64,000 nucleotides of DNA from Amycolatopsis benzoatilytica AK 16/65 (GTDB lineage Bacteria; Actinomycetota; Actinomycetes; Mycobacteriales; Pseudonocardiaceae): assembly GCF_000383915.1 (NCBI RefSeq), contig NZ_KB912942.1, forward strand, positions 5,700,564 to 5,764,563. The letters are read 5' to 3'. The notes beneath the pieces are model-generated. The model was not told the DNA's origin and ran no database searches. It saw only the letters and a program-made list of their open reading frames with translations. Both the position numbers and the translations under genes were made by a program. The stretch's first letter is position 1, and each line of letters starts with the position of its first letter. This document shows, piece after piece, positions 1 through 9,400 of the stretch.

Positions 1-200
1 GGCCGTACTTCTCGTACGCGCTGCAGTGGCTGGCGTTCGGCACGATGGCGCTGCTGGGCTGGCTGTACTTCACGATCCGCGAGCTGCGTCCCGGCGGTGC
101 GCTGACCATCGAACGGCCCGAGCGGGCGACGCGCAACCGGCGCAAGTCGGTCGCCGAGATGCTCGCCGAAGACGAGGACGAGTTCTCCCCGACCTCGTAA
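1..200 (+). CDS. SURF1 family protein, C-terminal end (partial)
   Basis: The window opens inside this gene; the reading frame starts at base 3 and ends at TAA 198-200, leaving about 65 residues. A hydrophobic helix beginning PYFSYALQWLAFG and running to about residue 25 is followed by a charged cytoplasmic tail (RERATRNRRKS, then an acidic stretch). An aromatic-rich C-terminal helix containing a YALQW-like motif followed by a basic tail is typical of actinobacterial SURF1 proteins, membrane factors for cytochrome c oxidase assembly. Only the tail is visible, so the family call rests on one helix and its flanks. A palindromic repeat lies 40 bp downstream. Confidence 0.65.
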   Translation, partial: PYFSYALQWLAFGTMALLGWLYFTIRELRPGGALTIERPERATRNRRKSVAEMLAEDEDEFSPTS

Positions 201-240
201 GGTGCAGTAGTGACGCCTGAGCGGCCGGACCAGTTTGCCG

Positions 241-295
241 GTCCGTGAAGGACCCCTTGAGGGAATCAAAGTCCCGGAAGGGGCCCCTCACGGAC
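241..295. repeat. Dispersed 55-bp palindrome, copy 1
   Basis: Left arm starts GTCCGTGAAGGACCCCTTGA and the right arm mirrors it, ending CCCCTCACGGAC, with a few mismatches. It lies between two plus-strand genes, 3' of the SURF1-like gene. It sits inside a longer unit, 211-323, that recurs at 52638-52752: outer flanks GCCTGAGCGGCCG on the left and TTCGGCGCGCACCAC on the right. Stem potential suggests a transcription terminator or RNA-stability element; there is no T-tract. The rest of 201-406 holds nothing else I can support. Confidence 0.9.
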
Positions 296-406
296 AGACC
301 AGCGGATGTTCGGCGCGCACCACCCGAAGACACGCTTTGAGTGGCCTGATTCTTTCCTGGAAAATTGGACCTTCAACCGGGCCACTGGCGGGATGATACT
401 GGCCGC

Positions 407-1015
407 ATGCTGATCCACCCCTGGGATGCCGCGGACGAGGACGAATGGCGGTCCTGGCTCGCCGGGCACGATTTCGGCGAGCTGGTCGCCGGCGGCCGCG
501 GCCGGGATCTGCCGGTGGTCGTGCCGACGCATTTCGTTTTCGACGGCGCCGCGACGATCTGGCTGCATCTGGCGCGGCCGAACCCGGTGTGGCCGCTCTT
601 GGAAGAACATCCGCGCGCCCTGCTGACGGTGACCGGCGACTACAGCTACATCCGCTCGGAGTGGAACACCGCCGACGACCCCGCGCTGGGCGTGCCGACG
701 TCGTACTACGCGAGCGTGCAGCTGGCCTGCGACGTCCGGCTGATCGACGACCCGGAGGAGAAAGCCGGGCTGCTGAACCGCCAGCTGGCCCACTTCGAAC
801 CGGACGGCAAGCGCACCCCGGTGTCCGCTGTGGACGCTCCGGACCGGCGGCTGCTGCCCGGGATCCGCGGAATCGAGCTGAGCGTCACCGAGGTGCGGGC
901 GAAGTTCAAGTACGGCGGGAACAAGCGGCCGGAGGACCGGCGGCGGATCGGGGCGCTGCTGTCCGAACGAGACGGTCCGCTCGACGCGGAAGCCGCGGCA
1001 CACCTCAAACCTTGA
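407..1015 (+). CDS. PaiB-type FMN-binding negative transcriptional regulator
   Basis: A 202-residue protein resembling the PaiB/FMN_bind_2 family, which has a split-barrel FMN-binding fold related to pyridoxamine-phosphate oxidases. It begins MLIHPWDAAD, followed by LPVVVPTHFVFD, WLHLARPNPVW, ALLTVTGDYSYI and SVQLACDVRLIDD in family order. C-terminal IRGIELSVTEVRAKFKYGGNK matches the usual ending. ATG at 407 was chosen over a TTG at 365 because it opens the conserved LIHPWDA motif. A GATACT -10-like hexamer ends a few bases before the ATG, so the mRNA may be leaderless. The gene converges on the cobD-like gene with both stop codons inside a tandem duplication. The regulatory role is a family label and is not shown here. 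Confidence 0.85.
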   Translation: MLIHPWDAADEDEWRSWLAGHDFGELVAGGRGRDLPVVVPTHFVFDGAATIWLHLARPNPVWPLLEEHPRALLTVTGDYSYIRSEWNTADDPALGVPTSYYASVQLACDVRLIDDPEEKAGLLNRQLAHFEPDGKRTPVSAVDAPDRRLLPGIRGIELSVTEVRAKFKYGGNKRPEDRRRIGALLSERDGPLDAEAAAHLKP

Positions 1016-1040
1016 CGCTCACGAAACCTTGACGCTCACG
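1007..1040. repeat. 17-bp tandem duplication spanning two convergent stop codons
   Basis: AAACCTTGACGCTCACG occurs twice, abutting, at 1007-1023 and 1024-1040. The plus-strand gene stops at TGA 1013-1015 in copy 1; the minus-strand gene stops at 1036-1038 in copy 2. Each unit carries a stop triplet for both strands. Confidence 0.9.
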
Positions 1041-1935
1041 CGTTTCGGCGCCGCACCCCGCTGGCCACCGCCACCACGACCGACGTCGCGGCGGCCAGCC
1101 AGCCGACGACCCGGGACAGTTCGACCGCGCGCGTGACGTGACCGGCGTCCGGGTTGCGGCCGACGCCGAGCACCGGCAGTTCGACCACGCCGTGCGGGTA
1201 CTCGGTGCGGCCGCCGACGCGGATCTCCAGCGCACCGGCGAACGCCGCCTCGACGCGGCCGGCATTGGGGCTCGGGTGCGCGATCGTGTCGCGCCGCCAG
1301 GCCCGCCACGCGCCGCCCGCCGAGCCTCCGACGACCGGTGCGCCCAGCACGGTCAGTGCGGCGGCGACGCGGGTCGGCAGGAGGTGGACGAGTTCGTCCA
1401 GCCGGTCGATGACCCAGTGTCCGGGCAGCAGGCGGCGCAGCAGGCCGACGGTGCGGGTCGCGAGCAGCCCCGGCACTCCGGCGACCGCGCCCCACAGCAG
1501 CGGCGCGACGACTACCTCGGACGTGTTCTCGGCCAGAGTTTCCACTGCTGCCCGGGAAAGCCCGATCATGCTCAATCCCTCGGTGACCCGGGGGTCCAAA
1601 TCGGACAGTGTGCCGCGCGCCGGTTCGAGGTGGCCCTCTTCGAGATCGCGGGCCAGCTCGGTGCCCTGGGTGGCCAGCCCGGCCGCCCCGACGACCGCCC
1701 AGGTCGCGACCGCGGTGGTGGCCGCCTGCACCACCGGGCTGCGCCGGCCGGTGCGTTCCGCGACCACCCCGGCGAGGACGGTCGCGCCGGCGATGCCGAG
1801 GCCGGTCGAGCGCCGCGCGCCCGTCGCCGCGACGACCCTGCGGAAAGCCGTGACCGGTGGACGGTGCCGCGGATCGCCGAGGGCACCGTCGGCAGCCAGG
1901 CCGAGAATCAAGCCGATTGCGCGCGCCGCGCTCAC
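1036..1935 (-). CDS. cobD: CobD/CbiB-like cobalamin biosynthesis protein (divergent)
   Basis: A 299-residue membrane protein of the CobD/CbiB family, which attaches aminopropanol (phosphate) to cobyric acid to give adenosylcobinamide (phosphate). Visible landmarks are GLILGLAADGALGDPRHRPP at the N-terminus, AVETLAENTSEVVVAPLLWG in the middle and HPSPNAGRVEAAFAGAL near the C-terminus. Length is normal for the family. The segment usually reading AYRAxNTLDxMVGH is replaced here by LATRTVGLLRRLLPGHW, and AENTSD has become AENTSE, so activity is uncertain. GTG start. No other cob gene lies in the window. It runs in the same direction as the downstream end of the GntR-type gene, 25 bp away. Confidence 0.85.
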   Translation of the reverse strand: MSAARAIGLILGLAADGALGDPRHRPPVTAFRRVVAATGARRSTGLGIAGATVLAGVVAERTGRRSPVVQAATTAVATWAVVGAAGLATQGTELARDLEEGHLEPARGTLSDLDPRVTEGLSMIGLSRAAVETLAENTSEVVVAPLLWGAVAGVPGLLATRTVGLLRRLLPGHWVIDRLDELVHLLPTRVAAALTVLGAPVVGGSAGGAWRAWRRDTIAHPSPNAGRVEAAFAGALEIRVGGRTEYPHGVVELPVLGVGRNPDAGHVTRAVELSRVVGWLAAATSVVVAVASGVRRRNA

Positions 1936-1960
1936 TGGTAGCCCCCCGGACGTGGACGAT

Positions 1961-2668
1961 TCAGTCGCCGAGATTACTGGACACCGCAGCGGCGATTTCT
2001 TCGCGTGCCTGCTCGACGATGTCGCGCATCGCGCGTTCGGCGCGGGCCGGGTCGGAGAGCGCGACCGCCTCGGCGACCTCGACGTGCAGCGCCACCGCCT
2101 CGGGCTGTGGCTCGTCCGGCATCAGGCCGTGCTCGGTGCGCCCGGCGAGCACTTCGGCGACCACCGAGGACAGCTGCGCGAACATCGGATTCCGCGACGC
2201 GGTCAGCAGCAGATCGTGGAAGGCGACGTCGTGGGCCAGGAATGTGTCCAGATCCCGGGCCCGCGCGGTGCGCTGCAGGTGCACGGCCAGCGCGCGGATG
2301 CGGCCGCGCTCCTCCGGCGTCGCCCGTAGTGCCGCGAACCGGGCGGCGCACGGCTCGACCGCGGAGCGCAGCTCGGTAAGCGTGCGCAGCGCGGCCGCCC
2401 GGTCCGCCCCGTCGAGCTGCCAGCGGATCAGCCTGGGGTCGTAGTGGTTCCACTCGGCCGGCTCGCGCACCGTGACGCCGACCCGGCGACGGCTGCTGGT
2501 CAGCCCCATCGTCTCCAGGACCCGGACGACTTCCCGGGCCACCGTGCGCGACGCCCCGAACCGCTCCTGCAGCTCTTCCGAACGCAGCACGGCGCCCGGC
2601 GCGAGCTCGCCGCTCGCGATCGCCGCCCCCAGTTCGTCGAGCACCTGCTCGTGTCGATCACTCCCCAC
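1961..2668 (-). CDS. FadR-type GntR family repressor, probable gluconate regulator
   Basis: A 235-residue regulator with an N-terminal winged helix (about residues 1-70: AIASGELAPGAVL, then FGASRTVAREVVRVLETMGL) and a C-terminal FCD effector domain (about 90-225). Candidate FCD metal-ligand residues are seen in FLAHDVAFHDLLL and in AVALHVEVAEAV. It is divergent from gntK-gntP, which points to gluconate or a related sugar acid as ligand; that is inference from context. It starts with GTG. A TAGATT hexamer ends 6 bases before the GTG, suggesting a leaderless mRNA. The twin operator at 2693-2728 lies just upstream, so autorepression is likely. Confidence 0.85.
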   Translation of the reverse strand: MGSDRHEQVLDELGAAIASGELAPGAVLRSEELQERFGASRTVAREVVRVLETMGLTSSRRRVGVTVREPAEWNHYDPRLIRWQLDGADRAAALRTLTELRSAVEPCAARFAALRATPEERGRIRALAVHLQRTARARDLDTFLAHDVAFHDLLLTASRNPMFAQLSSVVAEVLAGRTEHGLMPDEPQPEAVALHVEVAEAVALSDPARAERAMRDIVEQAREEIAAAVSSNLGD

Positions 2669-2692
2669 CTGGCCAATCTAGCGCTCTGATTC

Positions 2693-2728
2693 GATTAAGT
2701 ACTACTTCTTCTTGATTAAGTACTACTT
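2693..2728. promoter_or_regulatory. Twin direct-repeat operator between gntR-type gene and gntK
   Basis: GATTAAGTACTACTT occurs exactly twice, at 2693-2707 and 2714-2728, 21 bp start to start, so both sites face the same side of the helix. Each holds the palindromic core AGTACT. They cover the likely -35 regions of both divergent promoters, the obvious place for the GntR-family repressor encoded next door. Rightward, TTGATT 2712-2717 and GACTCT 2737-2742 are plausible but weak promoter boxes. Confidence 0.7.
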
Positions 2729-2770
2729 TTGAGTTTGACTCTGCGGAGCACAAAGACGTGGGAGGTGCGG

Positions 2771-3265
2771 ATGACGGTCATCGTGGTGATGGGCGTATCG
2801 GGCTCGGGCAAGACGACGGTCGGAACGGCGGTCGCGAAGGAACTCGGGACCAGGTACGCCGAAGCGGACACCTTCCACCCGCAAGCGAACATCGACAAAA
2901 TGACCGCGGGTCAGCCGCTCACCGACGAAGACCGGGCGCCGTGGCTGGCCGCGATCGCGTCCTGGATCGGCGAGCACCACGAGAACGGCGCGGTGGTCAG
3001 TTCGTCCGCGCTGAAGCGGCGCTACCGCGACGTGCTGCGCGGCGGCGGGGACGTGTGGTTCCTGCACCTGCACGGTTCACGCGACCTGCTCGCCGAGCGG
3101 ATGAAGACCCGCACCGGTCATTTCATGCCGGTTTCGCTGCTGGATTCCCAGCTCGCCGACCTCGAACCGCTGGAGCCCGACGAGCCCGGCGCCACCTTCG
3201 ACATCAGCCATCCGCCCGCCGAACTCGTCCAGGCGGCACTCACTGCGTTCCGGGAGCGCGCATGA
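2771..3265 (+). CDS. gntK: Gluconokinase
   Basis: A 164-residue P-loop kinase that phosphorylates gluconate to 6-phosphogluconate. Walker A GVSGSGKTT is at residues 8-16. The family signatures ADTFHPQANIDKM, PLTDEDRAPWL, VSSSALKRRYRD and KTRTGHFMPVSLLDSQ follow in order. ATG 2771 is preceded by GGAGG at 2761-2765; an upstream in-frame extension is not conserved-looking. The stop overlaps the gntP start (ATGA, 3262-3265), so the two are translationally coupled. Control is probably by the divergent GntR-type repressor through the repeats at 2693-2728. Confidence 0.95.
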   Translation: MTVIVVMGVSGSGKTTVGTAVAKELGTRYAEADTFHPQANIDKMTAGQPLTDEDRAPWLAAIASWIGEHHENGAVVSSSALKRRYRDVLRGGGDVWFLHLHGSRDLLAERMKTRTGHFMPVSLLDSQLADLEPLEPDEPGATFDISHPPAELVQAALTAFRERA

Positions 3266-4644
3266 CTACCCTCGCCACCACCGCCCTCGCAGCCGGCTGG
3301 ACCGGCCACGACACTCGGCTGATCGTCGCCACGGTGCTCGCCATCGCCGTGATCGTGGTGCTGATCAGCAAGGTCAAACTGCATCCGCTGCTGGCGCTGA
3401 CGCTCGGCTCCGGCGCGCTCGGCCTGGTCGCCGGGATGCCGGTGGACAAGCTGTTGAAGAGCTTCACGACCGGCGTCGGCAGCACCGTCGCGTCAGTCGG
3501 CGTATTGATCGCTTTCGGTGCCATGCTCGGCAAACTGCTCGCCGATTCGGGCGGCGCGGACCGGATCGTGGACACCGTGCTCGGCCGGGTCCGCGGTCCC
3601 GGCCTGCCCTGGGCGATGGCGCTGGTGGCCGCGCTGATCGGGTTGCCGATGTTCTTCGAGATCGGCCTCGTGATGCTGATCCCGGTGGTGCTGCTGGTCG
3701 CCAAACGCAGCGGGAAACCGGTGCTGTTGCTGGGAATCCCGGCACTGGCCGGCCTGTCGGTGCTGCACGGCCTGGTTCCGCCGCACCCCGGCCCGCTGGC
3801 CGCCGCGGGGTCGCTGAACGCGAACGTCGGCCTGACTCTGGCCCTTGGCCTGCTGGTCGGCATCCCGACGGTGATCATCGCCGGTCCGTTGTTCGGACGG
3901 CTGGCCGCCAAGATGGTGCCGGACGCGACTCCGCCCGAGCGGCTGGTGCCCGAATCGCAGAGCACCGATCCGCAGCACCGGCCCAGTTTCGCCGCGACGC
4001 TGTCCACCGTGCTCTTGCCGGTGGTGCTGATGCTGGCCAAGGCGCTGTCGGACATTCTGGCGGACAAGGGAAACACCGTCCGCCGGGTGCTGGACTTCAT
4101 CGGCGACCCGCTGGTCGCGCTGCTGCTGGCGGTGCTGGTCGGAATGGTCGTGCTGGGCCGCCCGGCCCGGCTGAACCGCGAACGCCTGTCGTCGGTCATC
4201 AACGACTCGCTGGCTCCGATCGCGGGCATCATGCTGATCGTCGCCGCGGGCGGCGGATTCAAGCAGACCCTGGTGGACGCGGGGGTCGGCGACGTGATCA
4301 CCAGCCTGTCCAAGGGCGCGAACCTGTCGCCGCTGCTGCTCGGCTGGCTGGTCGCGGTGGCGATCCGGCTCGCGACCGGCTCGGCCACCGTCGCGACCGT
4401 CTCGGCGGCCGGCATCGTGGCTCCGCTGGCCGCGACCCTCGATCCGACGCACAACGCCCTGCTGGTCCTCGCCGTCGGAGCCGGGTCGCTGTTCTTCTCG
4501 CACCTGAACGACGCCGGGTTCTGGCTGGTGAAGGAATACTTCGGGATGTCGGTCGGGCAGACGCTGAAGAGCTGGTCGGTGATGGAGACGGTGATCTCGG
4601 TGGTGGCGATCGCGCTGATCTTGCCGTTGGGCGCGTTGCTTTAG
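3262..4644 (+). CDS. gntP: Gluconate:H+ symporter, GntP family
   Basis: A 460-residue, very hydrophobic transporter with roughly 12-14 membrane segments. GntP-family motifs are present: GLPMFFEIGLVML, HGLVPPHPGPLAAA, IMLIVAAGGGFKQTL, LATGSATVATVSAAGI and FFSHLNDAGFWLVKEYF. It imports gluconate (or a related sugar acid) for the adjacent gluconokinase. The start overlaps the gntK stop. Downstream are a palindromic repeat and a strong bidirectional terminator. Confidence 0.95.
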   Translation: MTTLATTALAAGWTGHDTRLIVATVLAIAVIVVLISKVKLHPLLALTLGSGALGLVAGMPVDKLLKSFTTGVGSTVASVGVLIAFGAMLGKLLADSGGADRIVDTVLGRVRGPGLPWAMALVAALIGLPMFFEIGLVMLIPVVLLVAKRSGKPVLLLGIPALAGLSVLHGLVPPHPGPLAAAGSLNANVGLTLALGLLVGIPTVIIAGPLFGRLAAKMVPDATPPERLVPESQSTDPQHRPSFAATLSTVLLPVVLMLAKALSDILADKGNTVRRVLDFIGDPLVALLLAVLVGMVVLGRPARLNRERLSSVINDSLAPIAGIMLIVAAGGGFKQTLVDAGVGDVITSLSKGANLSPLLLGWLVAVAIRLATGSATVATVSAAGIVAPLAATLDPTHNALLVLAVGAGSLFFSHLNDAGFWLVKEYFGMSVGQTLKSWSVMETVISVVAIALILPLGALL

Positions 4645-4691
4645 CCACTCGTGATCCCGATGTCTTGACACCGTAGGCGCGGCGATCCCAG

Positions 4692-4745
4692 GTCCGTGAA
4701 GGGCCCCTTGACGGAATCTAAGTCCGGCAAGGGCCCCTTCACGGC
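4692..4745. repeat. Dispersed 55-bp palindrome, copy 2
   Basis: GTCCGTGAAGGGCCCCTTGA at the left and AGGGCCCCTTCACGG at the right; the inner arm is degraded. Lies between the convergent gntP and flavin oxidoreductase genes, 3' of both. Confidence 0.88.
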
Positions 4746-4787
4746 AGTTCCGCCCGGAAGCGAACAGAATCACGTGAATCTAGCTGG

Positions 4788-4831
4788 CGGCCGTGAGCGG
4801 GCTTCCCTTCCAGGAAGCCCGCTCACGGCCG
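4788..4831. terminator. Bidirectional intrinsic terminator
   Basis: A perfect 19-bp inverted repeat: left arm CGGCCGTGAGCGGGCTTCC at 4788-4806, right arm 4813-4831, 6-nt loop. It is followed by TTATCGCTTTT. Sits between convergent genes and can serve both; unrelated in sequence to the 55-bp palindrome just upstream. Confidence 0.85.
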
Positions 4832-4904
4832 TTATCGCTTTTCCCCGGCCGGTTGTCCCCTGCGCTGGCGATCGCTCAGTCCGGGCACCGGCCGCGGGAT
4901 CAGG

Positions 4905-6311
4905 TCAGGGCCGGATGTTCTGATTGAGGTGGAAGACGTTGTCCGGGTCGTACCGGCGTTTCAGGCTGACCAGCCGGGCCAGCTTCTCCTCGCCGTACGC
5001 CGCGCGGACCCGGTCCTCGCCTTCGATGCCGAGGTTGTTCACGTACACGCCGCGGGAGTACGGCGCCATCGCTTCGGCGAACGACCGGAGGTGGGCACGC
5101 CTGGCGTCGTCTTCGGCGGGGTCGGTCCAGTTGCTCGCGGTGAGGAACTCGAACTTGGCGCCCCGATGCCCGACCGCCGTGTCCTGCTCGCCGACCCGGG
5201 CGACCGCGCCGCCGCGGGTCTGCAGTGAGCCGGTGATCGGCGGATGCCCCTGGCCCGCAGTGGTTCCGCGGGCTAGGAATGCCTCGATCGCCGCGTCGGG
5301 CAGGTCCCACAGGTAGTGCGACTTCCAATACCGGCGCAGTCCGTGCCGCCATCCGGCGTCATTGCCGCACTGCAGGTCGAGGTAGGAGACCGGGCCGGCC
5401 GTCTCGGCGAGCGGAGAAGCCGCGGCACGCAGCTGCCGGTCGAGGCGCAAACCGTCTTCGACTGCGCCGACGTGCACGAACGTCAACGTCACCACGGGTT
5501 TGCCGTGGTGTTCGGCGGGCACCGGAGTGTCCCGCTCCGCATCCCACACCGAGGCCACCCACGTTGTTTCGTCGCTGGCGTCCTCGGCGAACTGGCGCAA
5601 TGCCCGCAGCACCCGCGCACCGTCCTCGAGTGCGTAGAAGGCGGTTCCGGTCGCGACCATCGGGCCGACCGGGTGCAACTCGAACTCGAACGCCGTCGTC
5701 ACGCCGAAGTTGCTGCCCGCGCCCCGCAGCCCCCACAGCAGGTCGCGGTCGCCCGCTTCACTCGCGACCACGACGGTGCCGTCGGCGAGCACGACCTCCG
5801 CGGCACGCAGGTTGTCGCAGGCGAGCCCGTGTTTTCGGGCGGTCCAGCCGAATCCGCCGCCGAGGGTCAGGCCGGCGACGCCGGTGTGCGAGACGAATCC
5901 GCTGGTGACCGCCAGATTGTGGCGCTGGGTCTCCCGGTCCACCGAAGCCAGCAAACTGCCCGCTGGCACGAATGCCCGGCGAGTGCCCGGGTCGACACGG
6001 ACCGTGCCCAGACCGGACAGGTCGATCGTCACCGCTTGGTCCGCGACCGAAAGTCCGGCGATGCTGTGCCCTCCCCCGCGCACCGCGATTTCCAGACCGC
6101 GTGCTCGGGCTGCGCGCAGCACGGCGGCCACGTCCGCGGTGCAGCGGCAGCGTGCGATGAGTGCGGGGCGCCGGTCGATGCATCCGTTCCAGACGCGGCG
6201 AGCACGGTCGTAGCCGGGATCGGCTGGGAGAACAAGGTCGCCGGAGAAGACCGAGCGAAGTTCCTCGGCCGCGTCCAGGGCCGCTTGCTCGATGTCTGCG
6301 AGAGCATCCAT
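4905..6311 (-). CDS. FAD-linked oxidoreductase, berberine-bridge-enzyme type
   Basis: A 468-residue PCMH-fold flavoprotein with a C-terminal BBE domain. RGGGHSIAG at about residues 78-86 carries the histidine that usually forms the covalent 8-alpha-histidyl FAD link. GVAGLTLGGGFGWTARKHGLACDNL is the second FAD-binding element; the extra cysteine linkage of bicovalent members is not evident. C-terminal YDPDNVFHLNQNI is the typical BBE ending. Such enzymes oxidise sugars, alcohols or secondary metabolites; the substrate cannot be read from sequence. ATG 6311 has AGGAGCC upstream. It is divergent from the large AfsR-type regulator, a likely controller. Confidence 0.9.
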   Translation of the reverse strand: MDALADIEQAALDAAEELRSVFSGDLVLPADPGYDRARRVWNGCIDRRPALIARCRCTADVAAVLRAARARGLEIAVRGGGHSIAGLSVADQAVTIDLSGLGTVRVDPGTRRAFVPAGSLLASVDRETQRHNLAVTSGFVSHTGVAGLTLGGGFGWTARKHGLACDNLRAAEVVLADGTVVVASEAGDRDLLWGLRGAGSNFGVTTAFEFELHPVGPMVATGTAFYALEDGARVLRALRQFAEDASDETTWVASVWDAERDTPVPAEHHGKPVVTLTFVHVGAVEDGLRLDRQLRAAASPLAETAGPVSYLDLQCGNDAGWRHGLRRYWKSHYLWDLPDAAIEAFLARGTTAGQGHPPITGSLQTRGGAVARVGEQDTAVGHRGAKFEFLTASNWTDPAEDDARRAHLRSFAEAMAPYSRGVYVNNLGIEGEDRVRAAYGEEKLARLVSLKRRYDPDNVFHLNQNIRP

Positions 6312-6433
6312 GGCGAGGCTCCTGTTCTGTCGCTGGCGTCACGAACAGTGTGCGCACCGGCACTAAACACCGGCTAGATGCCGGGCACCCCCGCGCTGAG
6401 GCACCATGGAGGCCACGGCGAGGAGGCCGGTCG

Positions 6434-9400
6434 ATGGAGTTCCGGATCCTGGGGCCCGTCGCGGTGATCGGCGACGACGGCAGCGGAGTCCCGCTCGGGC
6501 CGCCCCGCCAGCGTGCCCTGCTGGCAACGCTTCTGATGCACCTCGGCGAGCCGCTTCCGGTCAGCCGGTTGATCGAGTTGTTGTGGGGCGACGCGAAGCC
6601 GACGTCGGCGGTCACCATCGTGCACGGTTCCATCAGCGGTTTGCGGCGCGCATTGGCGGCGGCCGATCCGGGAGCAGCGGACTTGCTGGCGACCGAACCG
6701 GGAGGATATGTCCTGCGAGCGCGCCCGGACCAGGTCGACGCGCTGCGGTTCGAGCAGTTGCTCAGCCGGGGCCGGAACGCGCTGCCAGCGGACCCGGAGA
6801 GCGCGTCGGCGGCACTGGCCGAGGCGTTGGCGCTGTGGCGGGGCCCGGCTTTGTCTGATGTGGACACTCCAGTCGCGACAGAGACCGCGGCCAGGTTGAA
6901 CGAACTGCGGTGCGACGCTTTCGAAACGAAGGCGGAAGCCGATCTCGCGCTCGGCAGGCACGCCCACCTGGTGGACGAGCTGGAAGCCTGGACGGCCCAG
7001 CATCCGCTGCGCGAACGGTTGCGCGCGCACCTCATGGTCGCGCTCTACCGCAGCGGACGGCAGGCCGACGCATTGGCTGCCTACCAAGCCGCCCGTCGCG
7101 CTTTGCTTGACGAACTGGGTGTGGAGCCAGGACCGGTGCTGCGGGACTTGCACCGTGCGGTACTGCAGCAACACCCGTCCCTCGATCCGCCGGATGCGAC
7201 CCGGCCTCGCGCCCGGCTGCCGCGGCCGCTCGGCGCGTTCGTCGGACGCGACCAGGAACGCGCCGAGGTCACCGCTCTGCTTGACGCGCACCGGCTGGTG
7301 ACGCTCATCGGCGCGGCGGGCGTCGGGAAGACCCGGCTCGCGATCGAGGTCGGACGGGCCGCGGCGGCACGGTTTCCCGCTGGTGTCTGGTTTGTCGATC
7401 TGGCTCCGTTGACCGCGTCCGCGCTCGTGACACACACCGTCGCCGGCGCGCTCGGCCTGCGCGCCGAGCCCGGATCGACGCTGCTCGACACAGTGTCCGC
7501 CGCGCTGGGCCATCGCCGCGGATTGCTGATTCTCGACAACTGCGAACTGGTCATCGAAGGCTGCCGGACGCTGGTCGAGGCTCTCGCCGCGGCGGGTGCC
7601 GAGGCACGAGTCCTGGCCACCAGCCGCGAATCGCTCGGCATCGCCGGTGAGGTCGGCTGCCCGGTCCGGCCGCTTCCCGTGCCGGGCCAGGACGCGTCCT
7701 GGGAACGAGTAGCGGCGAGCGAGGCGGGGTGGCTGTTCGCCGCACGGGCGGCGACGACCCGGCCGGGGTTTCGGGTCACCGAGGGCAATGCCGAGGTCGT
7801 CGGCGACATCTGCCGGCGTCTCGACGGCCTGCCGCTTGCTCTGGAGCTGGCCGCGGCACAGGTGGCCACCTTGCCGCTGCGCCGGATCCGCGACCAGCTC
7901 GACCACCGGTCGCGCCTGCTGGACTCCCGGGAGGGCACGACCGGCGGCAGGCACCACGGCCTCGATACCGCCTTCGACGGCAGCTACCGCTCGCTCAGCG
8001 AGCCGGAACGGATCGTGTTCGCGCGGCTGTCGGTCTTCGCGGGCGGATTCACGCTGGACGCCGCCGAGGCCGTCGTCGCGGACGCCGAACTTCCCAGCTC
8101 GGAGGTGGCTCGCCTGCTGTCCGGGCTCGTCGCTCGCTCGTTGGTTCAGCTGGAAGAGGTCGCACCGGCTCGCGGCCGGTACCGCATCCTCGAACCGCTG
8201 CGCCGCTACGCCTATAGCCGTCTCGTCGAACGCGGCGAAGACATGGCGGCTGCCCGGCTGCACGCCCGCTATTTCCGCTACGTCGTGGAGGAAACCGAGC
8301 CGAACCTTTACCGAGCGGGTTCCGCGCGGTGGCTCGACCGGCTCCGCGCGGACAGCGGGAACTTGCGCGCCGCGCTGGAGTGGGCGTTCGGCGAGCACGG
8401 CGACCGCGAACTCGGCGCGAGACTCGCGTCGGGACTTTGGCACCGGTGGGACCTCGCCGGCACCCGGGTCGAAGGGCTGCACTGGCTCGACGCCGGACTG
8501 GCGGCCACCAGCCAGTCCCGAACCGCCCTCCGAATGCGCTTGCTCGCCGCGGCGACGCTGCTCCGGCTGGGCCTCGGCGAACTCGCCACCGCTCAGCGTC
8601 TGGCCGACGAACAGCTCGCGCTGGCCCGATCCGTCGGAGACCGCAGATGGGAAGGCGACGCGCTGACCCGCATCGGCATGGTCAGCTGGGCCCGCGGCGA
8701 CCCGGCCGCGGCGCATCGGCCGCTGGAGCAAGCGGTGCGAGCGCTGCGGGCCTCCGGCGACCGCTGGCGCGAAGCGATCGCACTCGCGCACCGGGCGCGG
8801 GCGCTGCGCGATGACGATCAACTGGCTGCGGCACAAGCGACTGCGGAGTCCGCGCTGGAGGTGGCGCAGGAGGTCGGGGAGGACGCCATCCTTGGCGTTT
8901 GCCTGGATGTCGGCAGCACTATCGCCAACCTGCAAGGCCGCGTTGGCCGTGCGACCGAGCTGATCGCGTTGGCACTACAGCACTACCGGGCCGTCGGGTA
9001 TCGCGAGGGGGAGGCGTCCGCGTTGCATGTCACCGGCCTGCTGGCGCTGGCGGATCAACCGGAACGGGCGCGCGATTCCTTTCGGACGGCGCTGGAACTG
9101 TGTATCGCATCAGGACACCGCGCCGGCATAGCCGCGAATCTGGAAGGTCTTGGCCGCGCGCTGCTCGCATCCGGTGCCCGCTCGCGCGCGGCGGCGTTTC
9201 TTGGTGCGGCTGCCGCACAGCGTGCGCGCATCAGTGTTCCGGCGTCGGCCACCGCCCGGCCCGCGTTGGACGCCGCGCTGGGACGGCTGCGGTCCGAGCT
9301 CGGCGCTGAGGAGTTCGAGCGAGCCAGCAGCCGGGGCGGGCAAGCGTCGCCGGATGAGCTGGTGGAATGGGCCGCCGAGACCGGCACTGGAGCGCCACTG

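Noticed and set aside
70..333. Short ORFs containing VKGPLRESDSLKGPF-like peptides at every palindrome copy
   Set aside because: They are translations of the palindrome itself in several frames and overlap in both strands; no start-site or codon support.
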